Shown: positions 46,276-58,271 of the stretch, in pieces
How positions within the stretch are numbered: the first letter of the stretch is position 1
Layout: each line of letters opens with the position of its first letter
From: Bryoerythrophyllum caledonicum
Lineage: Eukaryota > Streptophyta > Bryopsida > Pottiales > Pottiaceae
Direction of reading: 5' to 3'
Length of the DNA stretch: 64,000 nucleotides
NCBI GenBank assembly: GCA_963971425.1
Contig: OZ020518.1
Coordinates: 8,163,989 to 8,227,988, forward strand
The notes under the pieces: model-generated
Databases searched by the model: none
The model's input: only the letters and a program-made list of their open reading frames with translations
What the model was told of the DNA's origin: nothing
Position numbers and translations under genes: made by a program

Positions 46276-49200
46276 AAAACATAGCATTGAAAAATTCTTG
46301 CGTAGTGAAAGTTAACCTCAAACATACCAAGGCATTTTAAAGGAATCTCTACTCTACTTATTAAAAACTTCTTGAGTATGTAAACATAGGATCTTCTTCT
46401 AAAGTTATATTCAAGAATGAAAAAAGTCATGGATAATATGTTCAAGAGATGAAAGATGTTATGGGTGTGTACAAATTATGAAATATGTCATGCGTTTGAA
46501 AAAGCCGCTCATGGGATGCATCAGGCAATGTTACCAAAGGTGTTACCATAGGTCCTGCCTAGCTATCCATTGACGGAGAAGCTAAGAAAATATCCGGAGT
46601 CTTCCACAACCATGAGCATTATTGTTCTAGTTGTAAGTTGTAACTTTGGCAGGCAACTTTCCACAAGTTCACTCACCCTTTGCAGCATGACAGCACGACA
46701 CAACATTTGCCTGGCACAAATAGTTGACGAGTAGCATGAAAGTGAACTTGTGAAAAGACTGAAAGTTTAGAGATGGGCCATCCGTCCGCGCCATCACATA
46801 AGTTACATGGATCATGCAATGAGTGGACAAAGGTGTGAAGGCTGAGTCCCTCAAATGAAGATATCAGAGGTTATTTAATAGTGACAATATTATTTTTAAG
46901 ACTTACAATATAATATTGTTAATAAAAAATTAAACTATTTTATTTTATTTTATTCTAATTTTTTTAAAGTGCTGTTATATATTTATTTTTAAGTTTTAAA
47001 AATGCCCATAGGTCACCAATTTACTCAACTACTCTAATAATGATATTCAGTGTGTATATTTTTACCTACAACAAAATGTAGTCATAAGTGCAAAGTACCT
47101 TCATAACTATAGTTGTTTAAAAAATTCATCAAAAATAAGAAGTTACAACATGTTTAAGTTAATTGATGGTGTCCCGGGAGCCATATTGTGATTGTAGTAT
47201 TGCAAGCCCTTTGCAAACACATGTGACATGAGTGGTCTCAAAGCCATTACCTCAAAATCCAACGTCTCACATGAAACTAACTCTACATTGAAGAGAAATC
47301 TAGTATGAGCTTTACTGAATTCCCTCCCAAGCTATAAAATCCCCTTTCTATCTCTATATAATTGGAAATGCGCCACCTCAGCCTTAACAGGCACTGAGGA
47401 GTGACAACTTAGCCATGAGAGGGAGGAGAGAGCTTGGGCGGCAATGAGTGCCAACAAGCCCCGTGCAACTCTAAAGCCATGCAACTCACCGTCTGAAGCT
47501 GTCTAAAACCTAACCACTATCCCCGAGCACGGTTCCCACGACATGGTACTGTGCATGGTCCTTGATTTCTTACACAAGTGTAGCTAAAAATCAGGTTGAT
47601 ACCTGCGCGCCCGCTCGCAATCTCGATTTGTACACCGCGGCCGCTGCCTTCCTACGCCTCTATACGCTCTACTATGGAATACTCGATGCGTGGAGACCTG
47701 AACCCCCGACGCAGATGTCACCCTCGTCCAAGGCAACTTCATCAACCATCAGTGCAACGTATAGGTACAACATTGACCTCCATCCATGCCAGCTCCACGT
47801 TAATCTGCTTCAAAGCAACAACAACCTAAAGGATGTCCACAAAAACCTATGCAATGGCAATGGAAACGGAGGAAGTGAGGATCCTTCTAGTTGAATTAAA
47901 ACAAAGGTAAAATGAGTATCCACATTGACATTTCCGTATTTTATCTTATAAAAAACTTTAGAACACCCACCTCAAACTCCAACCAAAAATCTTTTGGGCA
48001 TACCAAAATATTTTAGCCAACACCCAAACCAAATCCAAACCTAAATCCAAAATCAATCTGAACACACCCAAGTGAATCCAACCCAAACCTAATGACATAG
48101 ACGCACGGGCCGGCTTTTCTTTGACATTCTCTTCTCCTCTCCTACAACGTGTAGGAATTTTTTTAAACATCCTGGATAAATTTATGTTGTATTTGCTTAT
48201 GATCGGGAAGAAAGTTGTATCCAATGTTGGCTGCAACAAAGATGGGCAACAACAAATTGTCAGCTACAACAACGATGAACTGCAAAAAAGATGGGCTCCA
48301 ACAATGATGGGCTGTAACAACGATGGGCTACAAAATGGAACAGAATGGAACAAAATAAAGTCCAGATTCGGGGAAGAAAAAAAATATAAAGACACTTATA
48401 GCTGTACAAAATAACTCTCTGTTCCAGAAAAGAGACCTAAATTCTCCAGAATTTAAAAGGGCTCTGCTAGCAAACTAACTTCAAGACAAAATGAGACAAG
48501 GGTTCAAGAGATTATAAAAAATTTCACGTATCAACGACATAAGTCACATAATTTTGTCTTTGTGCCGCACACAACAAGTGGAAGGGAACAATTCTAACTT
48601 GCTACCAACCAGTAAAGGAAAAAGAGCTTTCCTTCAATGCTAAAAAAGGTGATTTAACATTTTAGTGTAGGACATCAAGTTTCCTACATGATTACTGAAT
48701 TCAAGTTTCATCATTCAAAGTGCATTAGTACATGCATCGCAATTAGATCTGCATGTAAGTTGACAATAGTAAATACATAAAATTAAATCTAGATGCATGG
48801 ACGTAGTATCTTGTACCAAATGGCCGTTTTCAAGAATTGCTATAGTATAATTGGAGAGATATGGACGTAGTGCATCAATTCCATTGGATAATTCTAATAT
48901 TGCGATGATGCCTCTTTGGTGTATCTAGCAATTCCTTCACATATAGTAGAAGGTCTTTCAACAAGGCCTCTTGGTTCTTCTTGCAGTCCTAGGCCACTTG
49001 CACTAGATATTGGCCACTAGTATTGTCCTCCTCCAGCTTAATGAGCGCACGTGCTATTGATTGTTTCATCTCTTCTCCAAAATTGTCTTTCAACTTCTTG
49101 AGGCGCTTACCTGTCTCCTTTACAACACGCTCCAAAATTTGAAATCTCAAATTAACCAATACACTTTCAAGTTTCCATGGTAAATATGCAACACTATATA

Positions 49201-49330
49201 TTTAATTTCCTATTCAAGAAATTCCAATTTTAATTGAGTTTGTTTTCAAAACTGTCTTCAATTAGAATTTTGTTGGTTTATGTTTTTCTAACTATTAAAC
49301 TCCCCTCTAATACATTTTGAGTGTATAGTA
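46276..49330. other. AT-rich intergenic DNA
   Basis: No gene recognised. A plus-strand ORF at 47562-47894 is low-complexity. At about 48220-48345 there is a degenerate tandem array of GATGGGCTACAACAAC-like units. Nothing else seen. Confidence 0.5.
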
Positions 49331-49336
49331 AATTCT

Positions 49337-50770
49337 TTGATAGCTAGAAAATTGTACATATCTCCACGTCAGACCAGACAAAGAATTGTGAGAGCTTTGG
49401 GTCGTTATCGGAATGCAAAGGTCAATGGTACTCCATTTCCATTGTTAAAAGTGACCTACAAGTTCAATTTAGATGGACTTGGAGTCCTATCAAATGAAAG
49501 CCATAGCTTCCGTGAGATGGGCACGGTCAATTGTAGAAGTGCCATACACAACTTCTTTTGTTCATGCTAGAATAAATTTTGGAATGATGCTTTGGTAAGG
49601 CAATTCCTACTGTCTATTGAATAAAATTGATTATTTTGATATACTATCTGATAGGATTGTGTCATGCATATTGTAAATATCTTGCAATTTGAATCTTGGA
49701 TATTTATCATCAATTATATTGCATTTTGTTGCCTATGAAGATGAGTTTGGAAATCTGGTATTAATTTATGTATTGTGTACTTCCCAATTGGATGTGATTG
49801 GCATTTGAGGTCTTGAGGTTTAGCAATTGAGGTCTTTGTTGGTATTTGTGTTGAATGTGAAAAGGAATTTGGATCATTGTCATCTTTTTGGATTATGCAC
49901 TTGCCAATTGGATGCTCGCTGCAGTGTGAAGTTGGAGTCTCTACTTTTATTGCTTAAAGCCGAAAAATATTACCAATTGGATGTATAGGTTTTCCAATTG
50001 GAATGAGTGGATTTCTCCATTAGGATAACTATAGTCGCTTTGTATATATATATATATATATGGATCTTTATTTTCGATGAGCAATGGAGGGCACATGCGT
50101 TATTTGAGGCCACCTTTACAAGTCCAGCTCTCCGACAACTTTAGAGCAGAATATTTGGAGCTCTTTGGATTACTATTATTCTTGCTACCTATGTACGGGC
50201 AACACGTGAACCAACTGATGACATTGTCCACTTTAGCCTTAGCTGCTGGATGTGTTCCAAAAGAGTGGGATCGGCCAACAATTGACAAGTATGAATTAGA
50301 CTACCATGCTATCAAACCGTCCCATTGGATTGCAATAAAATCACTTACTATTGCAAAGGATGCTGAACAACAAGCGGCTGCAAAGGAATTTGTTTTAGGC
50401 GGCATTGAACTATCAGACATTCTGATTCAAGTATCAAGGTTGAAGCTAGAGGGATCTACTGATGATATTAAATTCTTCCTAGAGTAGGCATCTGCTTTGT
50501 TGTGGTCTTAAATATTAGAGCATGTCTTTTGCTCCGTTCAACAAACTGCTCAGAGCTTGCATTTTGGATTTCAATTTTCCATGGCATTGTGCACAACATT
50601 GTTTGCCTCCATTTCCAAGCAAACTCGGAAGAACTTAAGCATGGCCTTATGTCAGATTGTACCAGAGAATATAGAAGGTGTTTTTGGTGCTAAGACTCGA
50701 ATTAATGCGCACACCTTTTGCAAAATGTGCCATTTAAAAAACATGAACGAGGCCGCTTTGACTGAGTTTT
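49337..50770 (+). pseudogene. Unrecognised ORFs, probably one decayed gene
   Basis: Three plus-strand frames lie close together: 49337-49570, 50077-50487 (136 aa, ending STDDIKFFLE) and 50557-50772. The middle one has a hydrophobic start and a helical end (DAEQQAAAKEFVLGGIELSD) and looks protein-like in composition. I could not join them by clean introns and recognise no family. They precede a stack of transposons, so a transposon-borne protein is plausible. An (AT)n run is at 50045-50060. Confidence 0.3.
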
Positions 50771-50772
50771 GA

Positions 50773-51835
50773 CAAACATGATCCATTTGCAGAGGTACAA
50801 GTTGAATAACTTCATCACCCTAAACAATGACTTTTTTGCTTATTAGTCTGTTTCAATTATTGGAGGCCCATCATGGGAGGATGATCGTTTGCTAGAAGCA
50901 TCTACTTGCTTTTGGACTATGACAATCCCCAACAAATATGAATGATGATGTGATGGCAACAAAGTTGAACTATGCTTGTGTCCATATTGAGTATGGAAAT
51001 GCATAATTTAAGTTCAAGTACTACTCCATCATCGTGCATTCCAAATGCAATTTCTAAACTATCAAATTATGAATCTTTTTCTAATGAATACTGTTGCAGT
51101 TTGTAGGATTAGTATTCCTCTGGAATGCAGTTAATCGTCACTAAATGCTTCCAAAGTAAACCGCTCCGATTTCGTTCCCACAGAGATCTATTGTTCTTCT
51201 CAGAATATCCAACAAAACTAACTATCAATCAATCGTTCATAGGCTAGCTATTCAATTCATACGCCACCCAAAGATTCCGGAACCTTCCAGATTTTGAAAT
51301 TTCATACAATGGCTTCCGGAAGTATTCCGAACAACCAGAGGGTAGTTTGATTTATCTCTATTCCTCCTCAGAGAGTCTTCCGGAAGGTTTAAACGAGTGA
51401 CCGGAAGGCCACTGATCATATTTTGTGTAAGTGGCCGAATTCCCCACTGCCTTGTGACTTTAAGTGGCTAGACACCCACTGCCTCGGAACTTATAGTGGC
51501 TGGACACCCACTCTCCCTACTCCGCTAACCGGTGATTGATTGCTGCTGCTAGACCTATGCTCTCACAACATCCCGATGGCCTTCCGGACGCGGTCACTCA
51601 GAGATGAGTTCGGACGACAACAACATTCCGGTAAGTACTGTTGTGCTTCTCCAAAGCAAGTGTTACCGTTTACCAAAGATGATTCTTTCTAGACCTACAC
51701 ATCAGGCTTTTTCCTATCGTGGGGGTAAACTCCGACCTTAGCCGGAATCCGGGTTCACACGGATTCTTCCGTGCCCTAGAGATTACCAGGAACACCTCTG
51801 CAATACACCTGCAACTCTTCCGGGCGTTCTCCTAA
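50773..51835. other. Spacer with TTCCGGAAG-rich segment
   Basis: 51260-51835 contains many CCGGAAG and TTCCGG words and repeated CACCCACTGCCTCGG-like blocks. It could be part of a terminal repeat of the element that carries the 52.7-54.7 kb ORF, but no matching second copy was found in the window. Confidence 0.35.
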
Positions 51836-52250
51836 CACTATAAGAAACCCGTGTTTTTTGTGATGTCACCTAAAATCTTAGACGTTCTGCTGGACATTAA
51901 CATTTTGAAAAGTGACATCTAGAAAAACATCAGAACTAACATGACGTTGTAAAAAACATGGAGATGTTAGTTGGCAAACGTGGGCATGTTAGCTCCCAAA
52001 CATGGGGATGTTAGCTACCAAACACGGGGATGTTAGCTACCAAACATGGGGATGTTAGCAAGGACACGCGTAAATGTTGGCAGAAATGTTAAGGTAAACA
52101 TTGTCTATGTTGAGTGCAATTTTTGCCATGTTTTTGCATGTTTTGGTTGATCCAATTTTAGGTGATGTTTTCATGGACATCATCCCTGTTTTTCTAGACA
52201 TTTTTCTGCCTTTTTTGGAACATCACAAAAAACACGGGTTTCTTGTAGTG
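51836..52250. mobile_element. Non-autonomous CACTA element (415 bp)
   Basis: Terminal inverted repeats of about 30 bp begin CACTATAAGAAACCCGTG and, on the other strand, CACTACAAGAAACCCGTG. A 3-bp target duplication TAA lies on both sides (51833-51835, 52251-52253). Inside are sub-terminal repeats of the type AACATGGGGATGTTAGCTAC. No ORF. It needs a transposase from elsewhere. Confidence 0.88.
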
Positions 52251-52711
52251 TAATGTGGTCCCAACCGGTTCCTCTCTGAAAACAGAATATCACTCAACTC
52301 CGGAAGAATTTTTTCACATACTACGTACGACAATGGGCCCGTTCTTCACAAAGGCCACATTCCACGCCACAAAAACTAGGAAGCAAATCTAGCAAAAGGT
52401 TTGAAATGTATTCAACGTAAGAAAACAAGATGATGAGTTTGCTAAAACTCATCTACTAAGTACTTACTAAGTTTCCTAATCTTAGTCTTATCCTATCCGC
52501 GAGAAATCCCGAAAATCTTATCCTAAAGATTAGGAAATTCAAATCTGAGATCCAAGAATTATGGATCTCTGATCCGGATTTTCCGCCGATCAAAGAAGTT
52601 TGGGAATTTTGTTAATCTAAGGGTTGTAGCCGGGTGCAATCATGAGCCCCATCGTTTAATTGCTACAAAACCTAAGCAACCAGAAATTCCTAACTTCAAT
52701 CCTATCCCTAT
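52251..52711. other. Spacer before the 52.7-kb ORF
   Basis: Contains repeated CTAAGTACTTACTAAG and TAAAGATTAGGAAATTC words. May be the 3' non-coding part of the element that carries the next ORF. No coding signal. Confidence 0.4.
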
Positions 52712-54688
52712 CTACGGGGTCTTCTTGTTCCGACCGCTCCTACGCACCAGAGATGCCTCCACCGTCCCCGTTCTCCTGTCGCTCTTCTCCGGAGTTGGAT
52801 CCGGTACTTGTGTGCTTCCAGAAGCTGGGGTTTCCCGCTCCGGCTGGTTGGATGAGGGTGCCGCCTGAGTGGACTTCTCTATCGTGCCGGTTGTGGTCCC
52901 CATCGCGGTCTTGGGGCTGGAGGTTTCTTTCGGATGACCCCTGGACAGTGGGGCAGTCGTCTTCCGGCGGGTGGAAGAGAGGGAGGAAAGGGGTATCCGG
53001 TAGGCTGGAGGAGTCCCCTGAAACAGAGCTACCGGAAGGAGGTTCTTCTTGACCGTCTCTCGACTATTGTGAGGAGCCTTGCTCCACGGTCTGGGTGAAG
53101 CCGCATCAGGTGTGCCTAAGGCCTCATCCATCGGCTGCTTACCTTTTCCGACAGATTCCCACCCCTTCCTAGATGATCTGGCCACATCCGGGAATGAGTC
53201 GAGGTTAATGGGGGAATTTAGTGTCGTCGGTTCCTCCCTGACCACGATGCTTGCAGCGTTGTTGGCCAGCAACTGCATCTGTTTCCATGTCTTCTCCATC
53301 TTCCGGGCGTGGTCCATAAGGAACCGGATGATCTGTCCGCGGTTCACTTTACCTTCCTTCTCTAGGTGCTCGTTGAAGAGGAGGCTCCGGTTGACGGTGT
53401 CAACCAGAAAACTTAGGGCCTCCCGTACTTCCCCGAGTGCTTGAGTTGATGCGGTAGCTCTAATCTCCGCTTCCTTCCGGCCTGCCTGCGTCTCCGTCAA
53501 CGCAGCATTCGCGGCTGCCAGGTCTTGTTGCACCTTCGCCCGGGCTTGGACTATTGGTAGTTGTTGCTCTTCCATTGCCTGTAGCCGGAAGTAGACATCC
53601 CGAAGATTCTTCAACCGGGGCATGATCTCCGTCACATCGTCGATCCGGAGCTCACCCATGATTTGATATATCATCGCGGAGCTGTCGGCTAGGTGCTGAT
53701 TGATAAGTGTGGCCCTCCAAGCTATGTGCTGGAGTAACTCCATGATGTTCTCTACGTGCTTTCCGGTGAGCTCCGGGGGTTCGGGGGTCGGACACCGTTC
53801 CGGTCGTCTAGAGGAGCCTACAGCATTCGGATCTTCCGTGGTTGTGTCCATCCGTGTTGGTGGAGATTCCGTTGGTGCCGGATCTGGTTGCACCGATCGA
53901 CTTCGTTTCCGGGTCCGAGGGATTTTGGCCGAAGGTGGCTCCGCATCTTCTATCTCCTCCTTCAAGTCGGTCTCCATCCTGCCATACTTCTCTATGGTCA
54001 AAAGTTCCTCGTACTCGTCATGCTCCTCCGGCTTCAGCAGTTCGTGCCGGAAGTAAAGGTGCGTCAGGTAGGCTCAAAGTGGTGATCCCGCCTTCCTATT
54101 TTGGTGGAGGCTCTTGACCAACCTCTCCACCAGGTCTTGCATGAGCGACGACCAATTGACGGTGATTTTTCCCCGCATTACTCCCAAGAAGGTGGTCGCC
54201 CATTTGAGCACCAGCTGCTTGCGCTACTCCGGATGGAAGATAGGGTTTAGAAACCCTATCACGATCCGGGCTTGAGGGTCGGTGAGGTCGTTCGTTGTGT
54301 AGCCGTCCTTTGGGTCGGCATGACCGTAGAACTCCCCGTCTACAAGGTCGTCTCTTTGCTCCGCCACCTTGACCTCTTCGTCCTGGAAGCCGTAGGTCCG
54401 CTTCCATTCCAACCGGGTCCACTTCTCTGGGTGTGCTCGAAAATTCCCGTCATATTGATTGTCGGGAGTCCCGATCAACTCCGTCACCATCCTTTTGTCC
54501 TTTGTTTCCCACGCCGCTTCCATCAGATCAGAACACCCCATCTTGTTCAGAAAGTGGAACAAGATGTGGAGGTCCTTGTCCTCTGTCGAATACTCTGGTA
54601 CCACCTTCACGATAGGCGGCGCTCCGGCGGTGGTGCTCTTTATCCTCCCCGGTTTCCCGGCTCGCTCTCCTTCGGCCATTACTGTCAC
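52712..54688 (-). pseudogene. Transposon-borne coiled-coil protein, interrupted
   Basis: One frame runs from ATG 54688 to the stop at 52712, about 658 codons, broken by TAG near 54223 and TGA near 54094. The N-terminal part has an acidic/aromatic domain (WTRLEWKRTYGF, DEEVKVAEQRDDLVDGEFYG), then ITVNWSSLMQDLVERLVKSL. The middle (from about 53990) has a basic RKRSR patch and a long Ala/Glu/Leu helix (53700-53270) that looks like a coiled coil. The end is Ser/Thr/Pro-rich and basic. No protease or polymerase lies next to it. It may be a gag-like or accessory protein of an unidentified plant element. Confidence 0.5.
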
Positions 54689-54709
54689 CTTCCCGTTTTC
54701 CCGGTTGTA

Positions 54710-57155
54710 CCTGCACGCACTGGCCTCATCAAAACACTTGAACTACTACCGGATGCTGGAAAGCAACCTGCAAGGATGGCAGAAGACAAGAAAGAGAGAT
54801 CAGTGCGTGCACATGGGCGTGCATGACCATCCTATTACCTTTGGAACTTGTTGGGAATCTGAGGCAAAGATTGATACTTTGTTGGGCAAGCACGTCGAGC
54901 GCAACCCAATGGCCACAAATTCTGCTATTGTGATGGCAACAAGTAAGGAGTTTCTTACTGAACATCTCCTCCGTCCCCAATAATTGGAGAAGACCATGAC
55001 TATCGAAGACTTGAAGGATGTCATGGAGAAGTATACCAACCTCGCCTCTCCAAATGTCACGAATGCCATATCAATGTTCAAGCAAGTTGGACGCATTGGA
55101 GCAATGGTTGGCATCCGCCAAATGAGGGGTTGTATGACTTGGTTGTTTGTCCAACGCAATATGTTTCCTGGCCAAGGGGGAAGAAAGATAAAGTCTTTGT
55201 CTTCAAGATGAGTGAGATAGGACCGGATTTTGGCGTCGATCTTGCTACGAGGATGGAGACCGGCAGAGACTTGCAAAATATTTGGCTCATGTTTGACTAC
55301 ATCAAGCGTGTCAAGCATTGGACTTCTATGGCGTACCATGTATACGATTCCCATTACTGTAGAGTAATGATGATTGTTGTTTGTGACATGCGATCTGAAG
55401 ATATGGAAGTCCAATATATCATGTGGAAGAGCATCAAAGAAGTCGTGTCTAGAAACGGATTAGACTCCGTCAATTTCAAGGGATTCATGGCAGATAGCAC
55501 TGGTGCAAACTCAAAAAAAAATCTACGGTTCATCCTAGTGGTCCAATGCTTGACACGCTTGACGTAGTCAAACATGTGCACATTCAGAAAAATCTACGGT
55601 TTTGGTGACCCAAAAGAGGCAATGGTTGATCGTGAGCGCACTTGCCTCCTTCATTGGACTATCTCCATGAATCGCCATACCGACAAGCACATCAAGAGCA
55701 AGTTCCAAGAACAACACTGTCTTCATTGCAAGCAATACAAAGACTCAAAGACGTCCGCTGAGTTTGAGGTTTGATACCTTGCAATTCAGGCTTGGTGGAA
55801 ATCATGTGGAGCTCCAAATGACAAAGCACTTAAGCAGCTTGATCAATGGCTTGATTTTTGGCATTATTGCTACCGGCAATGGAGAGCCTCCATGCAGATG
55901 GTAAGACTTTTTTTACCACCTTCAATTCCTTCTCATTTCAGTTGTTGGACCCCACAACTAAAATCTCTAGTCTTGACTTCTACTTCACAGGACCTTATGG
56001 ATGAAGAACGAGCTGACATGCCATCGTGCAACTTAGTAGAGACCATCCACAACCATTGGCTCCAACAGTCTCGCAAGATGGGGAACGACGTGTATGATGC
56101 GACCGTGGACTACTTTGCACGTGCATTCATGCAATGTACTAATTACTTCCAATTCTTGAAGGATGGGCGGTCTGGAATTGAGCTTTTGAAGCAGGAGTTA
56201 TAGCTACGCAAAGCTGAGAGATGGGGGAAGCCGGACAAGGTTCGAGATCAAGCAATGGAGGGCATGCCTGGAGCAAAAGAGTGGTGCACTCGTACTCCTT
56301 ACTTCGAGGGAGAAGAGGTCTTTGGGTATAGCAAGCAAAAGCTAGACCTCCCACTTGGATCAGAGTTTGACAACCATCGGCTAGACAAGATGGACTATTC
56401 CCATCCCAAGGTCCCCATGAGGTCTACAAGAGCACGCCGGGAGAGTGCTCCACTTGCCATGGTATTATCTCCCCCCAATTCTTCCACTTCCTCTAACAAC
56501 GTTCAAATTTTGTCTCCACGAGCATTAGCACCAACAATGACAACACGCGTCAAGCATGTCATAAGCGTCCACAAAATTGATTGTGATGTGAAGAAATGGC
56601 ACATTGTCTGTCTTTCCAAGACTTCCGGTAAGTGTTGCTTTGCCAAACAGGCGCGGATAGGAAGAACGTGCACGGAGAAGATTGTGCGTCTAGGTAAAAG
56701 TATTCTTGCCCCTACCTATAATAGAATTTTGCACATTCGTAGGCTGTTGAAGGACTAAGTGATTGAGTTTTTGCACTGTGCGGACGACATCAAAAGGTGT
56801 GTGAAAGGTAAAAAAAGAATGGGTTAACCGCCGTCCCTTGATCCCCAAGGTATGGCATGTACTCAAGGGCACGAAGCTCACAAAAGAGGAGATTTTTAGA
56901 CTTGAGGAGGCTAGATTCCAGCTTGAAGAGCGCCAAAAAGTTTCATCGAGGCGTCTTTTTGAAGACATTGCCGGTCGAGTTGCTGATCATGTTGTAGTTC
57001 CACCACCTATTACGCCTAATGCATACCCAACTCTTTGTGAAGGACGCCGCATTCGCACTCCAGTAGACGACAAGGTATCCATGAAGCAGCGTAATCGTTG
57101 GAAGTCAGTTGATATTCTTGATGCCCGCATCAGCGAGGTAACTCCATTACCCTAC
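54710..57155 (+). pseudogene. DDE-type transposase, possibly MULE-like, broken
   Basis: Readable parts: LASSKHLNYYRMLESNLQGW from about 54718; YDLVVCPTQYVSWPRGKKDK at 55131; FDYIKRVKHWTSMAYHVYD; VVCDMRSED; GFMADSTGAN; a YGFGDP block with ERTCLLHW; and a C-terminal RIRTPVDDKVSMKQRNRW. The Asp in VVCDM, the Asp in FMADS and the C-x2-H in CLLHW fit the order of a MULE-type catalytic core, but this assignment is tentative. Breaks: TAA at 54981, a frame change near 55110, a filler insertion at about 55530-55590 with TAG at 55565, TGA near 55772, TAG near 56201 and TAA near 56756. The 5' end is missing where the minus-strand coiled-coil ORF begins. Confidence 0.6.
55288..55602. repeat. Inverted internal duplication within the transposase
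   Basis: The 34 bp at 55288-55321 (CATGTTTGACTACATCAAGC...) reappear inverted at 55543-55576 with one mismatch. The inverted copy sits in an insertion bounded by a direct repeat AAAAATCTACGGTT (near 55517 and 55588). Confidence 0.85.
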
Positions 57156-58271
57156 CCGGTATTATATTGCTTCCACTACAAAAAAACCGGTCCTAAATGA
57201 CTGAAGGAGATGACTGTAAAGTGACTATATGTCCGGGGAAACTAAAAAATGGCGGCGAATTCCATAATTGCACCAAAACAAGGGCAGCAGCATTGGAAGA
57301 GTCATTTGGCAGTCATTTTTCTAAACCGCAGACGAGGGTGCAATGAAGGGTGACTTTCATCTACGATTTTTAGTTCTCCCTGGGAACGAGATAACGTTGG
57401 GAACTGAGGTAAGTCAGCGGCAGACGCCTTAGTCATTAAAAAGTCACTTCAAGTCACCAAATAATACTTTGCATGTCTTTTTAGTGAGTAAGGAATGACT
57501 TAATGATTTTGGGTGGTTAATGCTGCCCGTTGTGGCGGACTTTGGGCAGGAAGAAAAAAATTTGGAGCATGTACCTAGTCTAGTGGAACAAAGACGTGGC
57601 TTCTTGTAACTTCAATGAGACTCGGAAATGACTACCCTGAAGACAGAGTGCTGAATGAATCGATTTCCACTGCCATCACCGAGCCTATGAGGGGGCTGAC
57701 GTGGACACCGTTCATTCCGGGGCTACAGGTATGTGACTTTGACGTTTCTACATGGCGACTCCAAAATTGCTGACATATAAGCGTAGTTTACAAGGTGCAC
57801 GATGGGTACATAATAAACATTTCAAATGAACGAAGGTCCCTCACAGAGACCACCACTGAAATTACACCATTATTTTGGTGGACTTCAAGTATCAGCTTTC
57901 TACCACCTTCCTAATGTTTGATATAGTTTCAAGAGTGGAAGGATATATTTCATCACGTTTCACATCATAAAAAATGATCAAACAGCAAGCTCAACAGTCC
58001 AAAGGACCCACCAACATCTGTGCTACAAAGGACGACTACTGCTCTAATCATGATTACATGCTCTACAAGGCTGACAACATGTATGAGCGCTTCATGTACC
58101 GGAATAACACTAATATCCTGCCCGTGCTAACAAGTTGTCTTCCTCTGACAATTCTATGGCCCCAATTAAATTTACCGTTTCGGTTGGAATTGCCAGGTTA
58201 TGGGGAGCTCTTAGCCCGTCACTCTCCACTGTTGTGTTCATAAATGCATCGGATGTATCAACGACCTCTCG

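Noticed and set aside
47562-47894. 110-aa ORF as a gene
   Set aside because: Low-complexity Asn/Gly/Ser end, no domain, no splice context, AT-rich surroundings.
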